Source: Oscillospiraceae bacterium
Lineage (GTDB): Bacteria; Bacillota; Clostridia; Oscillospirales; Ruminococcaceae
Direction: 5' to 3'
NCBI GenBank assembly: GCA_017512745.1
Contig: JAFWEV010000025.1
Coordinates: forward strand, 112,780-176,779
DNA length: 64,000 nucleotides
The notes below the pieces were generated by a model. It did no database searches, had not been told where the DNA came from, and saw only the letters and a program-made list of their open reading frames with translations. This document shows, piece after piece, positions 27,679-36,934 of the stretch (position 1 is its first letter; each line of letters starts with the position of its first letter). Both the position numbers and the translations under genes were made by a program.

Positions 27679-29502
27679 ATGCAGCAGGAAAACATCAGAA
27701 ATATCGCTATAGTAGCGCACGTAGACCACGGCAAGACGACACTCGTCGATGAAATGCTCAAGCAGAGCGGAACATTCCGCACCAATCAGGTAGTGGAAGA
27801 GAGAGTAATGGATTCCGGAGATATCGAAAAAGAGCGCGGAATCACCATTCTTGCGAAGAACACATCCATCGTATACAAAGACAAGAAGATCAATATAGTT
27901 GACACTCCGGGACACGCGGATTTCGGCGGCGAAGTCGAACGCGTGCTGAAGATGGTCAACGGCGTGCTTCTTCTTGTGGACGCGGCAGAAGGTCCTATGC
28001 CCCAGACGAGATTCGTTCTGGAAAAGGCGCTGGCGCTCGGACACAAGATAATCGTAGTCATCAACAAGATAGACAGACCAGATGCTAGGATCTACGAGGT
28101 GATGGACGAAGTCCTTGAGCTCCTCATAGATCTCAATGCATCAGACGATCAGCTGGACAGCCCCGTAATATTCTGCTCCGGAAGAGACGGCACGGCATCG
28201 ATCCATCCGGACGGACCGTTTGTTGATCTTAAACCCCTGTTCGACTCCATCATAAATCACTTTGATGCGCCGGAAGGCGACAAGGATGAACCTCTTCAGA
28301 TGCTGGTCAGTTCCATCGACTATAACGATTACGTGGGAAGGATCTGCATCGGCAGAATAGAGAGAGGAACGATCAGAAAGAATCAGAACATCACGATCGC
28401 AAACTATCACGGAGACCATGAGCCTTATAACGCAAAGGCGGTTAACATCTATACAATAGAAGGACTTACGAGAACGCCGGTGGACGAAGCGTCCGCAGGC
28501 GAGATAATCGCTCTTTCGGGAGCTCAGGATATAACGATCGGCGACACAGTATGCGATCCCGAAACTGTTGAGCCGCTTTCGTTCGTCAAGATTTCAGATC
28601 CTACGATCGAGATGACCTTCTCGGTCAATGACAGCCCATTTGCCGGAAGAGAAGGCAAGTATGTCACTTCGAGACATCTCCGCGAGAGACTCTACAGAGA
28701 ACTTCTCAAGGATGTATCCCTGAGAGTAGAGGATACGGATACCACGGAGAGCTTCAGAGTCGCCGGAAGAGGAGAGATGCATCTCTCTATCCTTATCGAG
28801 ACGATGAGAAGAGAAGGATACGAACTCGCAGTCGGAGCTCCGAGGGTTCTCTACAAGGAGATCGACGGCGTAAAATGCGAACCGTTTGAAGAAGTTGTTT
28901 GCGACGTTCCTCAGGAATATGTCGGAAGCGTCATGGAAAAGCTCGGAGCCAGAAAGGGCGAGATCAAGAACATGGCGCCTGTCGGCAACAGGATGAGACT
29001 CATCTATACGATCCCGACAAGAGGACTTTTCGGATACAGAAGTGAGTTCCTGACAGATACCCACGGCGAAGGGATCATGAGCACAGTGTTTGATTCCTAC
29101 GGACCGATAAAGGGCGAGATCGCAACAAGGAATACAGGATCCCTCGTGTCGTATGAGACGGGAGAGGCTGTTGTGTACGGCATGTTCAATGCCCAGCAGC
29201 GCGGCGCACTGTATATAGAGCCGGGCACGATGGTATATGAGGGAATGATAGTCGGCGAGAGCCCGAAGCCGGAAGATATCGTCGTAAATGTCTGCAAGAA
29301 GAAACATCAGACGAACATCAGGGCATCCGGATCAGATGATGCGTTAAGACTTGTTCCCTCCAAGAAAATGAGTCTTGAGAACTGTATCGAGCATATTGGA
29401 GAGGATGAGATTATAGAAGTCACCCCCCAGAGCCTCAGAATGAGAAAGAAGATCCTCAACAACGCACAGAGAGCAAAGGTCAAATTCGGCAACAAGAATT
29501 AA
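27679..29502 (+). CDS. typA: Ribosome-associated GTPase TypA/BipA
   Basis: An EF-G-like translational GTPase that aids 50S assembly and stress adaptation. The 607-residue protein has G1 AHVDHGKTT, switch/G2 RGITI, G3 DTPGHADFGGE, G4 NKIDRPDAR, domains II-III, an EF-G domain V equivalent, and the BipA-specific C-terminal domain (VVNVCKKKHQTNIRASGSDD). AGGAG lies ahead of the ATG. It is monocistronic by spacing. Confidence 0.97.
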   Translation: MQQENIRNIAIVAHVDHGKTTLVDEMLKQSGTFRTNQVVEERVMDSGDIEKERGITILAKNTSIVYKDKKINIVDTPGHADFGGEVERVLKMVNGVLLLVDAAEGPMPQTRFVLEKALALGHKIIVVINKIDRPDARIYEVMDEVLELLIDLNASDDQLDSPVIFCSGRDGTASIHPDGPFVDLKPLFDSIINHFDAPEGDKDEPLQMLVSSIDYNDYVGRICIGRIERGTIRKNQNITIANYHGDHEPYNAKAVNIYTIEGLTRTPVDEASAGEIIALSGAQDITIGDTVCDPETVEPLSFVKISDPTIEMTFSVNDSPFAGREGKYVTSRHLRERLYRELLKDVSLRVEDTDTTESFRVAGRGEMHLSILIETMRREGYELAVGAPRVLYKEIDGVKCEPFEEVVCDVPQEYVGSVMEKLGARKGEIKNMAPVGNRMRLIYTIPTRGLFGYRSEFLTDTHGEGIMSTVFDSYGPIKGEIATRNTGSLVSYETGEAVVYGMFNAQQRGALYIEPGTMVYEGMIVGESPKPEDIVVNVCKKKHQTNIRASGSDDALRLVPSKKMSLENCIEHIGEDEIIEVTPQSLRMRKKILNNAQRAKVKFGNKN

Positions 29503-29606
29503 AACTCTGTTAATTTGATTTTTAAAGAATTAAGACTATTATATTTATATTAATTACCCAGAACTCAGAACCAATGTTCGTACGGACATTCTAAAGGAGT
29601 TTCATC

Positions 29607-31361
29607 ATGAGAAAGAACGTGCATTCCATTGTGGCAGTACTTCTGCTTATACTCTGCGTTTGCATCATCCCCATAGCATCTTTTGCGGAAGACGAGTCCA
29701 CATCGTCCGAAACATCATCTGTACCGGAGGAATCCTCTCAGGAATCTTCAGTCCCTGAGCCTCCTCCCCCGCCTGAGACGGTTACGATCAGCGTGCAGCA
29801 GATAACCGGAGGTACAATAGCGGTTTCAGCTACTTCGGTCGAAGTGGGACAGTCTTTTACGGCAACACTTACGCTTGATTCCGGCTACGATATCGGAACT
29901 CTCCAGTACGGAGATCAGAAGGCATCGGGATCCGGGACCATATCCACGACGTTCGTCGCAAAATCCGGAGTCACTGCTGTCACGGGAACCGCGGAAAAAT
30001 ATCCGGAGATGTCACTTACGGTAACCGGAAACGGCACAGTCACGAGCACACCTGCACAGGGAAAGGTTGCTCCGGGCACAAAGGTCACATTCACTGTAAC
30101 GCCCAATGCTGGATACATGCTTTCCTCCATAGCCGGTGACAATGCTACGGTTTCCAAGAATGAATCCGCCGGAGTCTATGAGATGACGATGCCGAATTCA
30201 AACGTGAGCGTCACAGCGGTATTCGGTGCGGCTCAGCAGTATGCCGTGAAGCTGTCCAATGCCTATGATGACGGGTCAGGAACGTTCACAGTAGGTACAA
30301 AAGGCGGTTCGTGTGTTGCGACAGTGAACTCTTCCACGGTCACATCCGCATATCCCGGAGCGGAGGTCAAGATAACTGCGACTCCGGCGACAGGATATCT
30401 TGTCAGCAAGATATCCGTGGTCAGCGGCAATGACAGAGTAGCCGTTCAGGAAAACAGCAACGCACTGACATTCACGATGCCTGCAGGAGAAGTCGACGTA
30501 AACGTCTACTATGCAAAGGATACATCCGGAGAGCACACGCTCACCGTTAAGTGTGCAACATCCTCTCAGGGCAATGTCTTCATTACCGACGGAACACTCA
30601 ATACAACAAGTGTAACTTCCGGAAAGTACAATCAGGGTGAAGAGCTCTGGATAGTTGCAAAGGCGGCTGACGGATATACCCTCAATTATATGACGACCAG
30701 CCCGTCCACTAAGGCGTTCACCAATTCCAGCGGATCCGAGACATACAGCACGGTCTACTATTATGCATACAAGTTCATAATGCCATCCACGGACATCACC
30801 GTAACGGCATACTTCAACGAGGATGCAAAGAAAGAGACGAGTTCTGAGACTACAGAAACATCTTTCACCATTACGACCGGATCTTCGGAAGGCGGAATGG
30901 TAACCGTCGGAAACAATAAAGCCGCGGAAGGATCAAGCGTCAGCATATCCGCAGTTCCGGATAACGGGTACAGATTTGTAGGGTGGACATCCACCGGCGG
31001 CGGAGAGTTCGCTGATCCCACATCCGAGATGACACAGTTCAAGATGCCCGGAAACGATGTAACGCTTATAGCCCAGTTTGAAAAAGCTCCGGGCGGCGGA
31101 GCCTCCGAAACAAGCAGTAACGGGAACAGTTCAAGTACCCCGGCTTCGTCCAATACAGCGCCGAACAGAAACAATGGACAGAAGAAAATACCGTGGCTGG
31201 GACTCGGAATCGGAGCGGCAGTCGTTGCGGCTGCTATAGGCGGGCTTGCCGTGTTCCTCAATATCAAAGAGAACAAACGTCCGAAGGACAGCGGAAAGAA
31301 GACTTTCAAGAGAGATGAGCAGGAATCGATGTACGATGACGTCAACAATGATGACGGCTGA
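29607..31361 (+). CDS. Surface protein with InlB B-like repeats and C-terminal membrane anchor
   Basis: The 584-residue protein has a signal peptide (cleavage after about residue 27, ASFA-ED), a Ser/Glu/Pro-rich stalk, and several repeats of about 80 residues of the bacterial InlB B-repeat/Flg_new_2 type, each with a pattern like GTVTST.A.GKVAPGTKVTFTVTPNAGY and ending MPNSNVSVTAVF. A clear membrane helix lies near residues 530-555, followed by a charged tail (about 30 residues), so it is anchored, not sortase-linked. Such proteins often bind host or cell-wall partners; the partner is unknown. A terminator follows. Confidence 0.85.
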   Translation: MRKNVHSIVAVLLLILCVCIIPIASFAEDESTSSETSSVPEESSQESSVPEPPPPPETVTISVQQITGGTIAVSATSVEVGQSFTATLTLDSGYDIGTLQYGDQKASGSGTISTTFVAKSGVTAVTGTAEKYPEMSLTVTGNGTVTSTPAQGKVAPGTKVTFTVTPNAGYMLSSIAGDNATVSKNESAGVYEMTMPNSNVSVTAVFGAAQQYAVKLSNAYDDGSGTFTVGTKGGSCVATVNSSTVTSAYPGAEVKITATPATGYLVSKISVVSGNDRVAVQENSNALTFTMPAGEVDVNVYYAKDTSGEHTLTVKCATSSQGNVFITDGTLNTTSVTSGKYNQGEELWIVAKAADGYTLNYMTTSPSTKAFTNSSGSETYSTVYYYAYKFIMPSTDITVTAYFNEDAKKETSSETTETSFTITTGSSEGGMVTVGNNKAAEGSSVSISAVPDNGYRFVGWTSTGGGEFADPTSEMTQFKMPGNDVTLIAQFEKAPGGGASETSSNGNSSSTPASSNTAPNRNNGQKKIPWLGLGIGAAVVAAAIGGLAVFLNIKENKRPKDSGKKTFKRDEQESMYDDVNNDDG

Positions 31362-31403
31362 TATCTGAAAAATGAAAAATTGAAAAAATCCATATGTAGA
31401 ATT

Positions 31404-31438
31404 CCGTGATCCGACATTCTGTCGGGTCACGGTTTTTT
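31404..31438 (+). terminator. Terminator of the surface-protein gene
   Basis: CCGTGA-TCCGACA pairs with TGTCGG-GTCACGG and is followed by TTTTTTG. Confidence 0.9.
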
Positions 31439-31479
31439 GTTCATCTGCAAAACAAATTCAGAACATGAACGCATCCCAT

Positions 31480-31510
31480 AAAAAAAGCTCCAGCCTATAT
31501 GGACCGGAGC
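31480..31510 (-). terminator. Terminator of the F420-ligase-like gene
   Basis: GCTCC / GGAGC arms enclose a 14-base region that can pair further, followed on the minus strand by a run of seven T. Confidence 0.75.
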
Positions 31511-31528
31511 GTAGCTGACATATAAAAC

Positions 31529-32722
31529 TCAGTTTGTGTAATTGTCGAAATATCCCTGAACGAGGACAACGGGAGTGCCTTTGTCGCCGGAGCCGCTAGT
31601 CAGGTCACAGAGTGAACCGATGAGATCGGTGAGCTGTCTCGGGGTCGTTCCTTCAGAGGCCATATTGCCGACAAGGCTGCCCTCTTTCTGCTTGATCCTC
31701 TCGGAAATGGCATCCTTAAGAGCTTCGCCGGAGAGATCTTTGAAGTCATTGTCGGCCATGTATTTGAGCTTGAGCTCGTTCGGTGTTCCGACAAGACCGT
31801 CTGTGAACGCGGGAGACACTACCGGGTCAGCGAGTTCCCAGATCTTTCCCTTGGGATCCTTGAAAGCGCCGTCGCCGTATACCATAACTTCGACGTGTTT
31901 TCCTGTTCTGTCGAAGATCTTCTTCTGAATGTCGAGAACAAGAGGTTTGCAGTCCCTCGGGAAGAGTTTGACGTCGTCCTCGGTGGATTTGTTAGAACCG
32001 AGAAGACCGTATTTTTCATTGTAGCCGCTTCCGTTGACAGGAGCGCTGAGGATATCGTCAAGTCCGTAAACTCTTTCGGCACCGGCTGCTTTGAGGAGAC
32101 GCTTTGTGCGTGCACGCGTGTGGATGTCGCATGTGAGGACATTCTTGGTGTAGTCGAGAATAGCTTCTGCGTGATTTCCGAATATGATCTCAACATCAGC
32201 ACCGCATCCGCGTACCAGGTCGCCGTAGTACTGAACGTAATCCACACCCGTGAATTCGTGCTTGTTTACGCCAAAGAGCTCACGGTATTTCGCTTCGGAA
32301 AGGACATCCTTGTACGGATCAATGCCTGCTGCGTCAAGCTTATCGAGGCTTACGAGCTCATTGCCGACCTCGTCGGAAGGATAGCTCAGCATGATGACTA
32401 CTTTCTTACAGCCCTTTGCGATACCGCGGAGGTTGATCGCGAATCTGTTTCTCGAGAGGATCGGGAAGATGACACCGACTGTCTCTCCGCCGAACTTCGC
32501 TTTGACATCGGCTGCGATATCATCGACAGTGGCGTAGTTTCCCTGTGAACGTGCAACGACTGATTCCGTAATGGAGATAACATCTCTGTCACGGATGGAA
32601 CGTCCGTCTGACTCAAGAGCGTTCAGTACAGAATCAGTGACAATTGAGGCGAGGTCATCACCCTTTCTGATGATGGGGCAGCGGATGCCCATGGATACTG
32701 TACCGATCAATCTTTCACTCAT
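31529..32722 (-). CDS. Coenzyme F420-0:L-glutamate ligase-like protein
   Basis: The protein matches the F420 gamma-glutamyl ligase (CofE-like) family: RLIGTVSMGIRCPIIRKGDD at the start, SITESVVARSQGNYATVDDIA, GVIFPILSRNRFAINLRG and VMVYGDGAFKDP. CofE adds glutamates to the F420 side chain with GTP. The ATG at 32722 is chosen because AGGAG precedes it and the product (397 residues) starts at the family N-terminus. No other F420 gene is in the window and the family has members in organisms without F420, so the substrate here is open. Confidence 0.75.
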   Translation of the reverse strand: MSERLIGTVSMGIRCPIIRKGDDLASIVTDSVLNALESDGRSIRDRDVISITESVVARSQGNYATVDDIAADVKAKFGGETVGVIFPILSRNRFAINLRGIAKGCKKVVIMLSYPSDEVGNELVSLDKLDAAGIDPYKDVLSEAKYRELFGVNKHEFTGVDYVQYYGDLVRGCGADVEIIFGNHAEAILDYTKNVLTCDIHTRARTKRLLKAAGAERVYGLDDILSAPVNGSGYNEKYGLLGSNKSTEDDVKLFPRDCKPLVLDIQKKIFDRTGKHVEVMVYGDGAFKDPKGKIWELADPVVSPAFTDGLVGTPNELKLKYMADNDFKDLSGEALKDAISERIKQKEGSLVGNMASEGTTPRQLTDLIGSLCDLTSGSGDKGTPVVLVQGYFDNYTN

Positions 32723-32908
32723 TGTAGTAACTCCTAAAAACTTAAATTTTTCCAACCGAGATATAATAACATTATTCATTATCTGAATTCTATTTGTGAA
32801 ATAAACAAAGAATAAATGCATTTGTGTTGCATATCCGAAAATATTGCAGAAAAAATATTCACTTCAAAGACAACAAAATAGCGGTGTGATATAATATTAG
32901 AAATACCT

Positions 32909-32940
32909 AAAAAACTCGACCGGATAACGGTCGAGTTTTT
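32909..32940. terminator. Bidirectional terminator next to the PfkB-like gene
   Basis: The 12-base perfect inverted repeat AAAAACTCGACC / GGTCGAGTTTTT can terminate in both directions. It lies 17 bases beyond the PfkB-like stop on the minus strand. Confidence 0.85.
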
Positions 32941-32957
32941 GATTTGTCCCTGTGTTT

Positions 32958-33902
32958 TCAGTATATTCTAGCAGAGTTTTTGTATTTTTCAAGAAGCTCG
33001 GGAACCATTGCCATGGCACTGCTTCTGGATATGCCGGTAATGTCCTCCGGAGGTCCGTACTGCAGGGCGTTGAAACCCGCTGTGACATTTCCTATGATAC
33101 AGGCTTCCAGCGGAGACTTGCCTTCTGTGAGTGCCCACATGCAGGCAGCTGTCGAGGAATTGCCGCAGCCTGTCGGATCGATATCGTCTTGCGGTTCGCG
33201 TATAACGACCGCAGGAACGAAATAGCCCTCATCTGCCGTCAGCATATATGCACCCCTTGTGCCGACTCTGTAGAAACACGGAAGACCGATCTCCCTTATG
33301 ATCTCGATCACCTTTTCTTCCGAATCCGTCTCGAACAGCCGGAAACTCTCAGGCCTGTTGAAGGAATAGTAATCCGACTGCTCTATCGTTTTGAAGAATC
33401 TGGGGAGGTATTCGGATGTCATATCGTTGGGACATTCAAACATTGTCTTGTACCCATACTTTTCTCTTCCGGCATATGCCTTTCCATGTAGGCCGTCTAT
33501 GTCAGAATACAGGTAAAGACCTTTGAGTCCGGGGAGGAACGGCTCAAGATCGGAATACGAGAGATTCAGAGCGGGGTTATGTATTACAGTCCCGCGATCG
33601 TCGTCGAAATAAATACTTTTGCAATAATATGTTCCGTCTTCGTTATAAGCGAGCACACTCTGAATACAGTGTTCATCCTTTATGAGGAAGCCTTCTTCCG
33701 ACATCCCGTTACGGCGAAGCCAGTCGCCGTACAGCGCTTCAAAGTCTTCGCCTACTCCCGCAAGGCAGGCGCAGTCGTCTTCAAACAGTTTGACCCCGTA
33801 ATAGGAATAGATCGCACAGCCGCCCTTGATGTGCTCGACAAACCTTCCGTCCAGATATTTGAGATTATCCACTATCACAGAACCGGTAATCAGATATTTC
33901 AT
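32958..33902 (-). CDS. PfkB-family carbohydrate kinase-like protein
   Basis: The 314-residue protein has the ribokinase-like fold: N-terminal ITGSVIVDN, the glycine pair KGGCAIYSYYG for sugar binding, NRPES in the middle, and the C-terminal anion-hole motif. That motif reads DPTGCGNSST at about residue 245, whereas most members have (D/N)TxGAGD with Asp as catalytic base; here Asn stands at that place. It may still bind a nucleoside or sugar. A GGGG site precedes the ATG. It stands alone between divergent genes. Confidence 0.8.
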   Translation of the reverse strand: MKYLITGSVIVDNLKYLDGRFVEHIKGGCAIYSYYGVKLFEDDCACLAGVGEDFEALYGDWLRRNGMSEEGFLIKDEHCIQSVLAYNEDGTYYCKSIYFDDDRGTVIHNPALNLSYSDLEPFLPGLKGLYLYSDIDGLHGKAYAGREKYGYKTMFECPNDMTSEYLPRFFKTIEQSDYYSFNRPESFRLFETDSEEKVIEIIREIGLPCFYRVGTRGAYMLTADEGYFVPAVVIREPQDDIDPTGCGNSSTAACMWALTEGKSPLEACIIGNVTAGFNALQYGPPEDITGISRSSAMAMVPELLEKYKNSARIY

Positions 33903-34131
33903 AGTCTTACCCCATTCAATGCATATATTTCTTCTGATTCCATCATAGTTGAGGAGGAAGCATTTGTGTAGACGGAAAGAAAGCAGATATTTTGACCCTG
34001 TGTTTGTTCAAAAGAGCCAAAACGGCGAAACGATATGGATAATTAGGTAACAAAAATACGAACAGTATAGTTGATAAGCTTTCCGTTATGTGGTAATAAG
34101 AATTATATAAGACAAGGGGGACTTGCAGACG

Positions 34132-34833
34132 ATGGCTATATACTGCATGAGTGACATACACGGAGATTACGAGCGATATAAGAGGATGCTCAGCGAGATA
34201 GACCTTATGGATTCGGATCTTCTATTCATAATCGGCGACGTCGTCGACAGGGGTACCGGATCCATGGAGATACTCAAGGATATGATGATGCGGGCCAATG
34301 TCATTCCGATGATAGGGAATCACGAATATATGGCGCTCAACTGTCTGGAATTCCTCACCAAGGAGATAACGGAGGAAAGCATAAAAGAGATGGATCCCGG
34401 GCTGGTGGAGGGCATACTCCAGTGGCAGGCGGTGGGAGGACAGGCTACCATGGATTCCTTCAGGGCGCTCTCGCGGGAGGACAAGGAAGACATCCTGGAG
34501 TATCTCTCCGAATTCACCCTTGTCGAAGAAGTCGAAGCGGGAGGAAAGTCCTTTGTGCTTGCACATTCCGGTCTTCTCAATTTCGACGAGAACAGGGACC
34601 TCGGGAGCTATGAACCGTATGAGGTGCTGTTTGAGAGGCCGGATTACGGCAGAAGATATTTTAAGGATAAATACATCGTCTCCGGACATGTGCCTACGCG
34701 AAACATAGAGGAGAACCCCGCTCCCGACAGAATCTACATTTGCAGCGGAAACATAGACATCGACTGCGGCTGTGGGTACGGCGGAACGCTAGGCGCCATA
34801 AGACTGGACGATCTCAGGGAATACTACGTCTGA
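34132..34833 (+). CDS. Metallophosphatase (PPP-type serine/threonine phosphatase family)
   Basis: The 233-residue protein has the full phosphoesterase signature: DIHGDY, GDVVDRG, GNHEYMAL, AHSG and GHVPT, which bind two metal ions. It resembles bacterial PrpA/ApaH-like phosphatases, acting on phosphoprotein or diadenosine compounds; the substrate is uncertain. The ATG at 34132 is preferred because AAGGGGG lies about 11 bases before it; an in-frame TTG at 34123 is too close to that site. Confidence 0.88.
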   Translation: MAIYCMSDIHGDYERYKRMLSEIDLMDSDLLFIIGDVVDRGTGSMEILKDMMMRANVIPMIGNHEYMALNCLEFLTKEITEESIKEMDPGLVEGILQWQAVGGQATMDSFRALSREDKEDILEYLSEFTLVEEVEAGGKSFVLAHSGLLNFDENRDLGSYEPYEVLFERPDYGRRYFKDKYIVSGHVPTRNIEENPAPDRIYICSGNIDIDCGCGYGGTLGAIRLDDLREYYV

Positions 34834-34852
34834 CAGAATAATACAAATAAAA

Positions 34853-34884
34853 AAGATCCGGGAATTGTGATATTCCCGGATCTT
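34853..34884. terminator. Hairpin between convergent phosphatase and proC genes
   Basis: A 13-base perfect stem (AAGATCCGGGAAT / ATTCCCGGATCTT) with a six-base loop. On the minus strand TTTTTATTTG follows, so it should end the proBAC operon and probably also the phosphatase transcript. Confidence 0.85.
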
Positions 34885-34897
34885 ACTGCGTCTGAGA

Positions 34898-35695
34898 TCA
34901 TTTGGCCATTTTTTTGTCTTTTTCTATTACAGCCTCGACCGCATCCATGACGATACCTTTGAAAGCTGCGTCCTCAAGGACGGAGACGCCTTCGATAGTG
35001 GTTCCTCCCGGAGAGCAGACCTTGTCTCTCAGGGCGTCGGGATGCTCGCCCGATTCGCAGAGCGTCACGGCAGAGCCTTTGACTGCGGCTGCCGCTATCT
35101 CAAATGCCTGAGCACGCGGGATGCCGGCTTTTACAGCCGCCATAGCAAGGGCGTCAGTATACATAAAAGTGAAAGCGGGGGAAGCGCCTGCCACTGCTGA
35201 GAAGGCGGGGAAAAGATGCTCCTGGATCTCAAATACCGATCCGATAGAGCCGAACACCGCTTTAGCTGTGAAGATATCCTCTGCGGCGAGGCCCTCGTCA
35301 AAGCATATCCCGGTTACAGAGCACAGGTATTTTGCATTGAGATTGGGCATTGCCCTTATGATCCTGGACTCGGGCAGAAGTGCCGCATAATAGCTCAGGG
35401 GAAGTCCGGCTGCGATGGAGATAACAAGTTTTCCCGAGAATGAAGCGATGTCGCATGAGGCGATCATTCCGCTCATCTGCTGCGGCTTAACGCACAGAAC
35501 GATCACGTCGGAAGCCTTTGCAACGCTGTCCGCTGAATCAAGAACCTTCATACCGCACTCATCCTGCAGGGCGAGCGCTTTTGCCTTTGTTCTGTTGTAT
35601 GCGCAGACCGTATCTTCGGAAAAGCTTCCCGAGCCGGTCATGCCGCGGATTATAGCGGCTCCCATATTTCCGGTACCAATAAAACCGTAAACCAT
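34898..35695 (-). CDS. proC: Pyrroline-5-carboxylate reductase
   Basis: The last step of proline synthesis, reducing pyrroline-5-carboxylate with NAD(P)H. The 265-residue protein begins with GFIGTGNMGAAIIRG (Rossmann motif) and has the C-terminal signature CSPGGTTIEGVSVLE. Its ATG abuts the proA stop (TAAATG). It is the third gene of proB-proA-proC, the complete glutamate-to-proline route. Confidence 0.96.
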   Translation of the reverse strand: MVYGFIGTGNMGAAIIRGMTGSGSFSEDTVCAYNRTKAKALALQDECGMKVLDSADSVAKASDVIVLCVKPQQMSGMIASCDIASFSGKLVISIAAGLPLSYYAALLPESRIIRAMPNLNAKYLCSVTGICFDEGLAAEDIFTAKAVFGSIGSVFEIQEHLFPAFSAVAGASPAFTFMYTDALAMAAVKAGIPRAQAFEIAAAAVKGSAVTLCESGEHPDALRDKVCSPGGTTIEGVSVLEDAAFKGIVMDAVEAVIEKDKKMAK

Positions 35696-36934
35696 TTATC
35701 TCACCTGTCCGTTTCCGTAAATATAGTATTTCTCCGAGCAGAGCTGCTTGAGTCCCAGAGGACCGCGGGCATGCAGTTTCTGGGTGGAGATGCCGATCTC
35801 TGCGCCCATCCCGAACTCTCCGCCGTCTGTGAATCTTGTTGATACATTCCAGTACACCGCGGCGCAGTCTATAGCGTTCATGAAGCACGCAGCCTCTTCC
35901 GGGTCTTCCGTAATGATGGATTCGCTGTGGAACGTGCTGTATGTTCTTATGTGATCTATGGCCTCGTCGAGAGAATCAACTACTTTTATCGCTATGATAT
36001 AGTCGTCATATTCCTTGCCCCAGTCGCTGTCGGAAGCCGGAACGGCATCCGGAAGGATCTTAAGAGTACGGGAGTCCCCGCGCATTTCCACATTCTTTGT
36101 CCTGAGTTTATCCGCTATTTTGGGAAGAGCTTCTTCTGCGCAGGCTGAGTTTATGAGAATGCACTCGACGGCATTGCAGACGGACGGTCTGCTCGTTTTT
36201 GCGTTGAAAATGACATTTGCGGCCATGTCCAGGTCGGCGGACGGAGCAACATAAATGTGACATGTGCCGGCGCCGGTCTCGATAACGGGGACGGAGGATT
36301 CTCTTTTGACTGCCTGGATGAGTCCCTGTCCGCCGCGGGGTATCAGGAGATCGATGTATCCGTCGAGATGCATGAGATCAATGGAGCTCTGACGTGTGGT
36401 GTCCTCGATAAGCTGGACACAGTCGCGCGGAAGACCTGCTTTTTCTATTGCATCGCGTATCAGGGAAACTATCGCAATATTGGACTTTATTGCCTCTTTG
36501 CCGCCTCGCAGAATAGATGCGTTGCCGCTCTTGAGACAGAGAGCTGCGGAATCGGCGGAAACATTGGGTCTTGCCTCGAAAATGACGCCAATAACTCCGA
36601 GCGGGACCGCTTTCTTCACGATCTTCATACCGTTTCTGTGGGTGAATTCATCAAGCACTGCGCCAACGGGATCCGGAAGATCTCTTACGGCAAGCATGCC
36701 GTCGGCGATGCCCTTTATCCTCTCTTCCGTCAGAGTGAGACGGTCGATAAGAGCATTCGTAAGTCCGGAAGCCTTCCCGTTCTCGACATCTTCGGCATTT
36801 GCTGTCAGTATCGTCTCCTGATTGGCCATTAGAGCTTCTGCCGCATATGTAAGAGCCAGGTCCTTTGTTTCTGAAGAGGCATTATACAGCACTATTGCCG
36901 CTGCTTTTGCCTTTTTTCCCATTTCAGTAAGCAT
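35696..36934 (-). CDS. proA: Glutamate-5-semialdehyde dehydrogenase (gamma-glutamyl phosphate reductase)
   Basis: The second proline step. The 412-residue protein has the catalytic Cys in TSRPSVCNAVECIL, the LIPRGGQGLI motif and the GRKA-type C-terminal region RGPLGLKQLCSEKYYIYGNGQ. Either a GTG at 36943 or the ATG at 36934 could be the start; the ATG is favoured because AAGGCGGTGAG fits as its ribosome binding site. It overlaps the proB stop by 11 bases. Confidence 0.96.
   Translation of the reverse strand: MLTEMGKKAKAAAIVLYNASSETKDLALTYAAEALMANQETILTANAEDVENGKASGLTNALIDRLTLTEERIKGIADGMLAVRDLPDPVGAVLDEFTHRNGMKIVKKAVPLGVIGVIFEARPNVSADSAALCLKSGNASILRGGKEAIKSNIAIVSLIRDAIEKAGLPRDCVQLIEDTTRQSSIDLMHLDGYIDLLIPRGGQGLIQAVKRESSVPVIETGAGTCHIYVAPSADLDMAANVIFNAKTSRPSVCNAVECILINSACAEEALPKIADKLRTKNVEMRGDSRTLKILPDAVPASDSDWGKEYDDYIIAIKVVDSLDEAIDHIRTYSTFHSESIITEDPEEAACFMNAIDCAAVYWNVSTRFTDGGEFGMGAEIGISTQKLHARGPLGLKQLCSEKYYIYGNGQVR

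Noticed and set aside
32889..32940. Plus-strand TATAAT followed at once by a terminator, as a tiny RNA gene
   Set aside because: There is no convincing -35 and the product would be only about 40 bases; the terminator is explained by the PfkB-like gene on the other strand.
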